NCBI RefSeq assembly: GCF_004341885.1
Contig: NZ_SLVX01000006.1
Coordinates: 235,734-299,733 of the forward strand
Length of the DNA stretch: 64,000 bases
Source: Shinella granuli
Lineage (GTDB): Bacteria; Pseudomonadota; Alphaproteobacteria; Rhizobiales; Rhizobiaceae
Direction: 5' to 3'
The position numbers were made by a program, and so were the translations under genes. The notes beneath the pieces were generated by a model, which saw nothing but the letters and a program-made list of their open reading frames with translations, was not told the DNA's origin and did no database searches. Shown piece by piece: positions 30,164 to 37,755 of the stretch (within the stretch, counting starts at the first letter, position 1; every line of letters begins with the position of its first letter).

Positions 30164-30757
30164 CTAGGGCCGCCTGTCGGCCGCCAGAAGCGAAAACATC
30201 ACGTGGTCGCGCCACTCCCCGTTTATCTTCAGATACTCCCGAAGGTAGCCTTCCTGCCGAAAGCCGGCCTTTTCAAGGAGACGGATGCTTCTCTGATTGT
30301 CTGGAATACAGGCTGCCTCGATACGGTGCAACTGAAGGCTGGAAAAGATATAGGGTATGGCCAGTTTCAGGGCGCCATGCATGTGGCCCTGGCCGGCATG
30401 CCGCTCGCCCATCCAGTAGCCGATCATGCAGCATTGCGCCGCGCCGCGCCGGATATAGCCGATGGTAAGCCCGCCGAGCAGCGCCTTCTCCTCGCGCGCG
30501 AAGACGAAGAGCGGCACGGCCTGGCCGGAGGAAAATTCCTGTTCATTCCTGAGAACGCGGGCGCGGAAGGCGCTCTCCGTCAACTCGTCGTTGCGCCAGG
30601 TCGGTTCCCACGGTTCGAGGAAGCGCCGGCTTTCCGAGCGCAACTGATACCATTGCCGGTAATCCTGGAAACGGGGCAGGCGCAGCAGGTGCCGATCGTC
30701 GGCAAGTTCCACGGTGTCGGACTGCCGGGACAGAAACCGAAAAACCGACCGTGCCAT
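30164..30757 (-). CDS. GNAT N-acetyltransferase, RimJ-like
   Basis: A 197-residue acetyltransferase related to RimJ (N-terminal acetylation of ribosomal S5). The acetyl-CoA motif is YWMGERHAGQGHMHGAL, followed by HRIEAACIPDNQRSIRLLEK and GFRQEGYLREYL, the classic RimJ/RimL C-terminal half. The assignment to the RimJ branch is by pattern; the true substrate may differ. It lies upstream of the 7TM-GGDEF-EAL gene on the same strand, separated by ~50 bp. Confidence 0.87.
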   Translation of the reverse strand: MARSVFRFLSRQSDTVELADDRHLLRLPRFQDYRQWYQLRSESRRFLEPWEPTWRNDELTESAFRARVLRNEQEFSSGQAVPLFVFAREEKALLGGLTIGYIRRGAAQCCMIGYWMGERHAGQGHMHGALKLAIPYIFSSLQLHRIEAACIPDNQRSIRLLEKAGFRQEGYLREYLKINGEWRDHVMFSLLAADRRP

Positions 30758-30881
30758 TCGCCCTCCGCGCGCGCCGATCCGTGGCGTGCCTTGTCCTTGA
30801 AGACTATGCCGAGAGGCTCGCCGGCGTCAAATGGTCGACGGGGTGCGGGCAGGCAGGCGGCCGGAAAAACCCCTGAAAAAC

Positions 30882-30905
30882 AAAACCCGCCTTGCGGCGG
30901 GTTGC
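30882..30905 (-). terminator. Rho-independent terminator (minus strand)
   Basis: Reading the minus strand, AACCCGCC-GCAA-GGCGGGTT is followed by TTGTTTTTC. It lies about 120 bp downstream of the DUF1127 gene and probably ends its transcript. Confidence 0.7.
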
Positions 30906-31022
30906 GTCTTCGAAGCCATGTGCGCTTCACCTTGCGGCAAGGGCGGGACGACCGGTGCGAGCCGCTTTGGTCAAGCGTGCCCCGTCATCAGGCCGTGGCG
31001 CCAGGCTCTCTTGCCGGGTGGC

Positions 31023-31172
31023 TCAGCCGAAAACCGTGAGGCCCTTGACGGCGGACTGGATGTTCGAGCGCGAGATGCCGAGGTCCTGCAGGGCGCGGTC
31101 GTCGAGGGCGCTGAGTTCACGGACGGCACGGCGGTCGGCGGCGTTCTTCTTGAGCTTTGCGAAGATGTTCAT
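31023..31172 (-). CDS. DUF1127 small protein
   Basis: A 49-residue protein: MNIFAKLKKNAADRRAVREL, then DDRALQDLGISRSNIQSAV, the DUF1127 (YjiS-like) signature. Related short proteins in Agrobacterium and other rhizobia influence phosphate and carbon metabolism through RNA binding, but this copy is uncharacterised. AAAGGAG is perfectly placed seven bases before the ATG. Its own terminator lies downstream at 30882-30905. Confidence 0.88.
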   Translation of the reverse strand: MNIFAKLKKNAADRRAVRELSALDDRALQDLGISRSNIQSAVKGLTVFG

Positions 31173-31360
31173 TGGTCAACTCCTTTGGGTTGCCCATGAT
31201 ATAAACAATCGCGTGCCCGGAAAAATGCACATGCTTGCAGCGGAGGCATGCGCCTGATGCATGGCGGACGCTGGCGCTGTTCCAGGACGGGATGGACGCG
31301 CCATTTTCATCCCGGCATCGTCGGCGGAAATGTCTGCCGGCGGCGGTGAGGGAAGGGGCC

Positions 31361-32659
31361 TCAGCTCGCCGCGCGGTCGGGCAGGGGCTGGCGCGACAGC
31401 GAGCGCGTGATGTCGCCGGCCGGGACCAGATGCTCCAGCGGGCCGATGGCCGAGATGGTCGGCAGCGTGTCGAAGAACAGGCGGCCGGCAAGGTCCGTCA
31501 GGCGCTCGATGGTGATGCCGGCAAGGCGCTCCATCAGCTCCTCGTTGGGGATCGGGCGACCGTAGAGCATCATCTGGCGGGCGATCTGGCCGGCGCGGGC
31601 GGCCGGGCTCTCCTGGCCCATCAGGAGCTGGGCGCGGATCTGCGCGCGGGCGCGCTCGATTTCCTGCTGCTCGATCGTTTCCGAGGATTTCTTCAATTCG
31701 TCGAAGATGACGGGCATCAGCTCGGGCAGGTTCTCGCCGCCGGTCGCGGCGTGGATGCCGAAGATGCCGGTGTCGGAAAAGCCCCAGTGGAAGGCGTAGA
31801 TCGAATAACACAGGCCCCGGTGCTCGCGCACCTCCTGGAAGAGGCGGGAGGACATGCCGCCGCCGAGGATGTTGGCGAGGATCTGCGAACAGTAGAAGTC
31901 GCGGGCGTGATAGGCCTTGCCCTCGAAGCCGAGCAGCACCTGCGCGTCCATCAGGTCGCGCGTCTCGCGGATGTCGCCGCCGGTATAGCGGGCCGGCTCG
32001 AAGACCGGCGAGATTTTCGGCGCGGTCGGAAGCGAGGAGAAGCGGTCCTCGACCTGGCGCACGAATTCCTGGTGGTCCACGGCGCCGGCCGCCACGACGA
32101 ACATGCGGTCCGTCGTGTAGTTGCGGTCGAGATAGGAACGGATCTCGCCGGGCGAGAAGGACAGCACCGATTCCGGCGTGCCGAGGATGGCGCGGCCGAT
32201 GATCTGGTCGCGATAGGCGACCTCGGAGAACTTGTCGAAGACCACGTCGTCGGGCGTGTCGTTCGCCGCGCCGATCTCCTGCAGGATGACGTGCTTCTCG
32301 CGGCGCAGTTCCTCCTCGTCGAAGACGGATTCCGTCAGGATGTCGGCGAGGATGTCGACCGCGAGCGGGACGTGGTCCTTGAGGACGCGTGCATAGTAGG
32401 AGGTGGTTTCCGTCGAGGTGGCGGCGTTGACCTCGCCGCCGACATTCTCGATTTCCTCGGCGATCTGGCGGGCGGAGCGGCGCTCGGTGCCCTTGAAGGC
32501 CATGTGTTCCAGAAGGTGGGCGATGCCGTGCTCGTCCGTGGTTTCGTTGCGTGACCCCGACTTGATCCATACGCCGAGAGCCACGCTCTCGAGATGGGGC
32601 ATGTTTTCGGTCACCACGGTCAACCCGGACGCAAGCCGGGTGCACTCAACTTTCATCAT
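31361..32659 (-). CDS. M16 family zinc peptidase (mitochondrial-processing-peptidase-like)
   Basis: A 432-residue M16 protease. The inverted zinc motif HxxEH is H48-L-L-E51-H52 in GIAHLLEHMAFKGT, with the downstream conserved EEELRREKHVILQEI. The C-terminal half has GGGMSSRLFQEVREHRGLCY, typical of alphaproteobacterial relatives of the mitochondrial processing peptidase beta subunit. Two adjacent ATGs (32659, 32656) are possible. It lies ~100 bp downstream of thrC on the same strand, a pairing I recall from rhizobia. Confidence 0.93.
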   Translation of the reverse strand: MMKVECTRLASGLTVVTENMPHLESVALGVWIKSGSRNETTDEHGIAHLLEHMAFKGTERRSARQIAEEIENVGGEVNAATSTETTSYYARVLKDHVPLAVDILADILTESVFDEEELRREKHVILQEIGAANDTPDDVVFDKFSEVAYRDQIIGRAILGTPESVLSFSPGEIRSYLDRNYTTDRMFVVAAGAVDHQEFVRQVEDRFSSLPTAPKISPVFEPARYTGGDIRETRDLMDAQVLLGFEGKAYHARDFYCSQILANILGGGMSSRLFQEVREHRGLCYSIYAFHWGFSDTGIFGIHAATGGENLPELMPVIFDELKKSSETIEQQEIERARAQIRAQLLMGQESPAARAGQIARQMMLYGRPIPNEELMERLAGITIERLTDLAGRLFFDTLPTISAIGPLEHLVPAGDITRSLSRQPLPDRAAS

Positions 32660-32756
32660 GCGCACTTTCTGCGTTCCACATTCGCGTGCCCCTTCGAAAC
32701 CCGCAAATGCTCTTCCTGTGTCACACGATCCCGAACGCAAACCGCCCCGGAACCGC

Positions 32757-34160
32757 TCAGCTCCGGATTCGCGAGTGGTCGCCGATGAAGGCTTCCACGA
32801 CGTCGAGTTCCGCACTCAGCACGTCGAACCGCTCCTCCCGCTGCATGAGGTCAGCAAGCCACGTCGGAAGCGCCGGGTCAATACCGCATGCCGATTTTAC
32901 TGCGGCGGGGAATTTCGCCGGATGGGCGGTGGCGAGCGTCACCATCGGCGCACCGGGTTTCTCGTGCTTGGCGGCGACGAAGACGCCGATCGCCGAATGC
33001 GGGTCGAGCAGGTAGCCGGTCTCGGCGAGCGTGTCCTTGATGGTCTTGGCGACCTGTTTTTCCGAGGCGCGGCCGGCACGGAACGTCTTGCGGATCGCCT
33101 TCAGCGCGCTGTCCTTGATCTCGAAGGCGTTCGACTGCTTCAGGCTTTCCATCGCGCGGCGCACGGCGCCGGCATCGCGGCCATGGGCTTCGAACAGCAG
33201 GCGCTCGAAGTTCGAGGAGATCTGGATGTCCATCGAGGGCGAGGTGGTGGCCTTCACCTCCTTCATCTCGTAGCGGCCGGTCTTCAGCGTGCGGGCGAGG
33301 ATGTCGTTCTCGTTGGTGGCGATGACGAGCTTGTCGATCGGCAGGCCCATGCGCCTGGCGGCATAGCCGGCGAAGATGTCGCCGAAATTGCCGGTCGGCA
33401 CGGTGAAGGAGATCTTGCGGTCCGGTCCGCCGAGCGCCACGGCGCTGGTGAAGTAATAGACGATCTGGGCCATGATGCGCGCCCAGTTGATGGAGTTGAC
33501 GCCGGAAAGCTTCATCCGGTCGCGGAACTTCGTGTCGTTGAACATCGCCTTGACGAGGTTCTGGCAGTCGTCGAAATTGCCCTTGATGGCGAGCGCGTGG
33601 ACGTTCTTTTCCTTGGAGGTCGTCATCTGGCGCTGCTGCACCGGCGAGACCTTGCCTTCGGGGAAGAGGATGAAGATGTCGGTGCGCTCGCGGCCGGCAA
33701 AGGCGTCGATCGCCGCCCCGCCGGTATCGCCCGAGGTGGCGCCGACGATGGTCGCGCGCTCGCCGCGTACGGCCAGCGCATGATCCATCAGCCGGGCAAG
33801 CAACTGCATCGCCACGTCCTTAAAGGCGAGCGTCGTGCCGTGGAAGAGCTCCAGGACGAAGGAATTCGGCCCGGTCTGCACCAGCGGCGCGATCGCCGGA
33901 TGGCGGAAGGTCGCATAGGCCTCGTCGATCATCGTACGGAACGTGTCGGCCGGGATGTCGCCCTCGACGAAGGGCGAGAGCACCGTGAAGGCGATCTCCT
34001 CGTAGGACTTGCCGCGCAGCGCCCGGATCGCCTTCTTGGAGAAGGTCGGCCATTCACGCGGCACATAGAGGCCGCCGTCGCGGGCAAGGCCCGCCAGAAG
34101 CGCATCGGAGAAGCCGAGGGAAGGGGCCTCGCCCCGCGTCGAAACATAGTCCACGTTCAT
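32757..34160 (-). CDS. thrC: Threonine synthase
   Basis: A PLP enzyme that converts O-phosphohomoserine to threonine, completing the pathway begun by thrB at 22028-22993. The 467-residue protein starts MNVDYVSTRGEAPSLGFSDA. The PLP lysine is K114 in TTLAFKDVAMQL. The nucleotide/phosphate loop region GATSGDTGGAAIDAF and the later FTVPTGNFGDIFAGYAA are diagnostic. AAGGACGT lies immediately before the ATG. Followed by the M16 peptidase. Confidence 0.95.
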   Translation of the reverse strand: MNVDYVSTRGEAPSLGFSDALLAGLARDGGLYVPREWPTFSKKAIRALRGKSYEEIAFTVLSPFVEGDIPADTFRTMIDEAYATFRHPAIAPLVQTGPNSFVLELFHGTTLAFKDVAMQLLARLMDHALAVRGERATIVGATSGDTGGAAIDAFAGRERTDIFILFPEGKVSPVQQRQMTTSKEKNVHALAIKGNFDDCQNLVKAMFNDTKFRDRMKLSGVNSINWARIMAQIVYYFTSAVALGGPDRKISFTVPTGNFGDIFAGYAARRMGLPIDKLVIATNENDILARTLKTGRYEMKEVKATTSPSMDIQISSNFERLLFEAHGRDAGAVRRAMESLKQSNAFEIKDSALKAIRKTFRAGRASEKQVAKTIKDTLAETGYLLDPHSAIGVFVAAKHEKPGAPMVTLATAHPAKFPAAVKSACGIDPALPTWLADLMQREERFDVLSAELDVVEAFIGDHSRIRS

Positions 34161-34486
34161 ACGTCCTTGGGAAGGTTGATGATTTCGAGCGACGAAAATC
34201 GCAGGAACCGACTGTCGCTTCGTACCAATGCTCTGCCGCCCAGTCTAGCGAAAGGCCACGCAAGACCGCAGGTCTCTTTGCGGCAGATCGTGGCAATCCC
34301 GTTGCATCCGGCCCGTAGCGGGCCTTGTCGAAATTCTGCGGGCGGGTTCAATCGACAATCGATTTTTCGCCACGTCGCTGCTATAGACCATCGCCTAGGG
34401 TTATGAAAAGGCCCGCAAAAGAGTTCCGAAAGGCTTGCACGCCGGGGGCGGAGCCTGATCGCAGGGGTTACAGTATCGTGTTTGGA
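34161..34486. promoter_or_regulatory. 326-bp divergent intergenic region thrC / lipoprotein
   Basis: Separates the divergent thrC and lipoprotein genes and must hold two promoters. I see a small palindrome GGCCCGTAGCGGGCC near 34310 and an AT-richer stretch (CAATCGACAATCGATTTTTC) near 34350. No consensus promoter is clear, and no coding frame is convincing. Confidence 0.4.
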
Positions 34487-35026
34487 ATGAATATCCGCCG
34501 CTTTCTCGGCATATCCCTTCTCGCCGTCATCGCCGGCTGCAATCAGACCGACAAGCCCGCCGATCTCGGCGTGACGAGCGACCCGTCGGGCGTGCAGACC
34601 GCCACCCAGCAGCAGACGGGCACCGCCGTCGTGCAGGGCTCGTGCCCGCAGGTCTATCTGCGTGACGGCACGGCCGTGCTGCGCCGCTACGCCAAGGGTG
34701 CCAAGGACGATCCGCAGAAGCTGCTCTATCAGGTCACGCTTGCCGACTCGACCCGCCAATGCGTGCTGAACCAGAGCCAGCTCGTCATGACCGTGATGGT
34801 GCAGGGCCGCGTGGTGCCGGGGCCGGCCGGCAGCGGCGGAACGGTCAACGTGCCGATCCGCGTCGCCGCCACGGACGGCAAGACGACGCTCTATTCCGAA
34901 CTCGTCCAGTATGCCGTGAACACGGATGCCGGCCAGTTCATCTTCACCAAGGGCGATGTCGCGCTGCCCGGCGGCTTCACCAAGGTCTATGTCGGCTTCG
35001 ACGAAGGGCCGTACAATACGAAGTGA
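34487..35026 (+). CDS. Putative lipoprotein, unknown function
   Basis: A 179-residue exported protein with a lipoprotein signal (RRFLGISLLAVIAGC, lipobox AGC). The mature part is beta-rich, with GSCPQVYLRDGTAVLRRYA, LYQVTLADSTRQC and a C-terminal GGFTKVYVGFDEGPYN. Two cysteines (in GSCPQ and RQCVL) could form a disulfide. I do not recognise a named family, although similar rhizobial lipoproteins are common. A GTG at 34478 in the same frame, with AGGGG upstream, is an alternative start. Confidence 0.75.
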   Translation: MNIRRFLGISLLAVIAGCNQTDKPADLGVTSDPSGVQTATQQQTGTAVVQGSCPQVYLRDGTAVLRRYAKGAKDDPQKLLYQVTLADSTRQCVLNQSQLVMTVMVQGRVVPGPAGSGGTVNVPIRVAATDGKTTLYSELVQYAVNTDAGQFIFTKGDVALPGGFTKVYVGFDEGPYNTK

Positions 35027-35114
35027 GGAATTAGGCGATAGCCAATAGGCCGTAGGGGTTGACGCTGACTTCCAGCCTCGCGACGCAGGCCTACTGCCTA
35101 CTGCCTACTGCCTC
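35027..35114. repeat. AGGCAGTAGG-type repeat, copy 3
   Basis: GGAATTAGGCGATAGCCAAT and AGGCCGTAGGGG on one side; three inverted CTACTGC units (GCCTACTGCCTACTGCCTAC) on the other. It lies between the convergent lipoprotein and HAD hydrolase genes. Confidence 0.8.
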
Positions 35115-35802
35115 AAATCGCTTCCTGCCATTCCGCCAGCGCCGAGATAACCCCTGGCAGCTCGCTCATGCGCGAGATCACGGTCTCCGCGCCGGCTTCC
35201 GTCAGCCGGTCGGCATGGGAGGGGTAGGTGTGCGAGGCGCCGGTGAAGCCGACGACGCGCATGCCGGCAGCGCGCGCGCCGGCAATGCCATGCACCGAAT
35301 CCTCGATGACCAGCGTGTTGGCCGGGTTCGCGCCGAACTGCTTGGCGCCGTGCAGGAAGATGTCCGGCTTCGGCTTGACGCGATCGGCGCCGAGGTCCTT
35401 GGCCGAATAGACATAGGGGCCGAAGACCTCCCGCAGGCCGACCTTCGAGAGCATCATGTCGAGGCGGTGCGCGGCGGAATTCGAGCAGATGCAGTAGGGC
35501 TTGCGGATGCGCGAGAGCATCAGCTTGACGCCGTCGATGACCTTCACCTCCTGGGCGAGCCGTGCATCGAGCAGCTTTTCCGACTTGTCGAGCAGCGATG
35601 CGGAGAGCGGGATGGCGGCCTCGCGCTCGACGGCAAGCAGGATGTTCTGCCAGGTCATGCCGGCAAAGCGCTCGCCCATCTCCTCGACGCCGATCGGGTA
35701 GCCCGCCTCGGTGAGGAGCCGGGATTCCACCTCGGCCGCGATGATTTCCGAATCGACCAGGACCCCGTCGCAGTCGAAGATGATGAGATCGAAACCGTCC
35801 AT
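35113..35802 (-). CDS. HAD-superfamily hydrolase, beta-phosphoglucomutase/phosphatase type
   Basis: A 229-residue HAD subfamily IA enzyme. Motif I is FDCDGVLVDSE at the N-terminus, motif II the S in ICSNSAAHR, motif III the K in DRVKPKPDIFLHGA and motif IV in LVIEDSVHGIAGARAAGM. This set fits phosphatases of sugar phosphates or phosphoglycolate. The substrate is not predictable. The ribosome site before the ATG is weak. Convergent with the lipoprotein gene. Confidence 0.88.
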   Translation of the reverse strand: MDGFDLIIFDCDGVLVDSEIIAAEVESRLLTEAGYPIGVEEMGERFAGMTWQNILLAVEREAAIPLSASLLDKSEKLLDARLAQEVKVIDGVKLMLSRIRKPYCICSNSAAHRLDMMLSKVGLREVFGPYVYSAKDLGADRVKPKPDIFLHGAKQFGANPANTLVIEDSVHGIAGARAAGMRVVGFTGASHTYPSHADRLTEAGAETVISRMSELPGVISALAEWQEAI

Positions 35803-35989
35803 GACAAACCGTCTTTCAATGGCGCAATTGCCCGCAAGGGCGGGACGCGGGTGGGCGTCGGGAGTTGCGGATAGAACGAAGGGGCGGGATCGCCCGTGAA
35901 GCCGCGGTTTCCCTACACGAAAGGGCGCGCCGGGACAATTGCCGATTCCGGGCGTGAGCTATGCGGCGATTTGCGGGCAGGGGCAGCGG

Positions 35990-36670
35990 TCACTCCGGAA
36001 ACAGCGCCAGGAACCGCCGCTCGCCCTCGGCGGTGAAGCGGATGGCGCGGCTGTCCTTTTCGCGCTTCGCCCAGCCATCGGCGATGAAACGGGCGAGCAG
36101 CGCCTCGCCGAGCGCGCCGGAAAGATGCGAGCGCCGCTCGCTCCAGTCGAGGCAGGTGCGGCAGAGGGGGCGGCGCTGGGTCTTCAGCGCGGCAAGGTCG
36201 ATGCCGATGGCGGCGATGCGCGCTTCTCCGGCCGGTGTCAGCGCTGCCTCCTCGCCGTCGAGCGCCACGTCGCCGTCGGCCACCAGCCGGTCGAGCATGC
36301 GCACGCCGAAATCGCCGGCAAGATGGTTGTAGCAGACACGCGCCTTGCGCAGCGCCGGGTCCTTCGGGCCGGGGCGGGTGCGCATCAGCCCGCGGTTGGC
36401 CGCAAAGCCCATGATGTTTTCCAGCAGCAGCCCCACCTCGTCGTCGGCGAGCGCGAAATAGCGGTGCCGGCCCTGCTTGCGCTGGGCGATGAGCCCGCCG
36501 GCCTCCAGCCGGGAGAGATGGGTGCTGGCGGTCTGCAGCGTGACGCCGGCCGCGCCCGCAAGCTCGCTCGCCGTCAGCGCCTGCCCGCCCATCAGCGCGG
36601 TCAGCATGTTGGCGCGGGCGGGATCGCCGATCAGCGCGCCGATCTGGGAAATGTCGGGGCCTTCTTTCAT
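35990..36670 (-). CDS. ArsR-type winged-helix regulator
   Basis: A 226-residue protein whose first ~90 residues form an ArsR-like winged helix (DPARANMLTALMGGQALTAS, then LQTASTHLSRLEAGGLI and QGRHRYFALAD). The C-terminal ~130 residues are longer than in simple ArsR proteins and contain a Cys pair in RPLCRTCLDWSERRSHLSG. That pair could bind a metal or ligand. The ATG at 36670 gives the usual N-terminus. It is divergent from the NIPSNAP/ABM pair, 106 bp away, which is its probable target. Confidence 0.85.
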   Translation of the reverse strand: MKEGPDISQIGALIGDPARANMLTALMGGQALTASELAGAAGVTLQTASTHLSRLEAGGLIAQRKQGRHRYFALADDEVGLLLENIMGFAANRGLMRTRPGPKDPALRKARVCYNHLAGDFGVRMLDRLVADGDVALDGEEAALTPAGEARIAAIGIDLAALKTQRRPLCRTCLDWSERRSHLSGALGEALLARFIADGWAKREKDSRAIRFTAEGERRFLALFPE

Positions 36671-36776
36671 ACTTCGATGATAGTCGAAGCATTCGCGTCC
36701 GGCAATGTGGGAAAAGGGGGCATCGCAGACACGGGCAATTCCGGCAAGGGGATTGCGCCAAAACGAGGAGACGACG

Positions 36777-37106
36777 ATGATCACCTGCTTCATCCGCTAC
36801 CGGATCGACCCGTTCCGCAAGGACGCCTTCGCCGCCTATGCCCGCAACTGGGGCGAGGCGATCCCGCGCTGTGGCGCCGATCTCATCGGCTATTTCGCCC
36901 CGCACGAGGGCTCCGCCACCACCGCCTATGGCGTCTACAACATCGAAAGCCTCGCTGCCTACGAGGCCTATCGTGCCCGCCTCGCCGCCGACCCGCTCGG
37001 CCGGGAGAATTACGACTTCGCCCGCAGCGAGCGTTTCATCCTGAAGGAGGACCGCCTCTTCCTGAAGAACGTCTCGCTGCCGCATGCGCCGAAGGTGGCG
37101 TCATGA
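36777..37106 (+). CDS. NIPSNAP family protein
   Basis: A 109-residue small ferredoxin-like-fold protein beginning MITCFIRYRIDPFRKDAFAA. It contains GYFAPHEGSATTAYGVYNIE and a C-terminal ERFILKEDRLFLKNV. The fold is that of NIPSNAP/dimeric alpha-beta barrel proteins; the function in bacteria is unknown. GAGGAG lies eight bases upstream. The stop overlaps the start of the next gene (ATGA), so the two are translationally coupled. Confidence 0.85.
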   Translation: MITCFIRYRIDPFRKDAFAAYARNWGEAIPRCGADLIGYFAPHEGSATTAYGVYNIESLAAYEAYRARLAADPLGRENYDFARSERFILKEDRLFLKNVSLPHAPKVAS

Positions 37107-37450
37107 TCGCCGTCATCTTCGAGGTGGTCCCGGCACCCGGCCGCATCGACCTCTATCTCGACACCGCCCGGGACCTGCGCCCGCTGCTCGACGACATCGA
37201 CGGTTTCCTCTCGATCGAGCGCTTCCGCAGCCTCACCGACCCGACACGGCTCCTGTCGCTCTCCTTCTGGCGCGACGAGGCGGCGGTGACGGCCTGGCGG
37301 AACAGCGAGCAGCACCGTGCCGCGCAATCCCTCGGCCGGCACGGCGTCTTCGACAATTACCGGCTGCGCATCGCCAGCGTCGTCAGGGACTACGGCCTCA
37401 ACGACCGCAACGAGGCACCGGAGGACAGCCGCACCTTTCATGCGGCATAG
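37103..37450 (+). CDS. Antibiotic biosynthesis monooxygenase (ABM) family protein
   Basis: A 115-residue dimeric alpha-beta barrel protein. MIAVIFEVVPAPGRIDLYLD opens the fold, and FLSIERFRSLTDPTRLLSLS followed by FWRDEAAVTAWRNSEQHR is the ABM pattern. Family members oxidise quinone-like or heme-like aromatics, or are simply binding proteins. The gene overlaps the NIPSNAP gene by 4 bp. Both belong to the same fold class, so the pair may form a heteromer; this is inference. Confidence 0.85.
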   Translation: MIAVIFEVVPAPGRIDLYLDTARDLRPLLDDIDGFLSIERFRSLTDPTRLLSLSFWRDEAAVTAWRNSEQHRAAQSLGRHGVFDNYRLRIASVVRDYGLNDRNEAPEDSRTFHAA

Positions 37451-37533
37451 GGGAATTTGCGGGAAAGCCCACTCCGGCCTGCGGGCCCTCTCCGCCTTGC
37501 GGGCGGGGCGACATGAATGCGGCATCGCGCTTT

Positions 37534-37664
37534 TCTCCTTCTCCCCCGCGGGGAGAAGGTGGCCCGAAGGGTCGGATGAGGGGGTGGCTCGGACGGATCG
37601 GTTACGCCTTCGCCATCCCCCTCATCCGCCTGCCGGCACCTTCTCCCCGCGGGGGAGAAGGGGA
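37534..37664. repeat. RIME-like intergenic repeat, copy 4
   Basis: CTTCTCCCCCGCGGGGAGAA followed by GGATGAGGGGG, a spacer, then the inverted CCCCCTCATCCGCCTGCC and CTTCTCCCCGCGGGGGAGAA. It fills most of the 305-bp gap between the ABM gene and the convergent VWA gene. No gene or promoter is visible in that gap. Flanking TGCGGGCCCTCTCCGCCTTG near 37480 and the inverted GCCCGCAAGGCGGAGAGGGC near 37702 form a second, outer inverted pair. Confidence 0.75.
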
Positions 37665-37755
37665 TGTGTGGCAACGGTTTCCTTCCATAGGCAATTGCCC
37701 TGCCCGCAAGGCGGAGAGGGCCGGCAGGCGGGGCCGGCTTTGCCCCGCTTCCGGC

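Noticed and set aside
35990..37450. Arsenic resistance locus
   Set aside because: Only the winged-helix regulator resembles ArsR; no arsenate reductase, efflux pump or typical ArsR metal motif is present.
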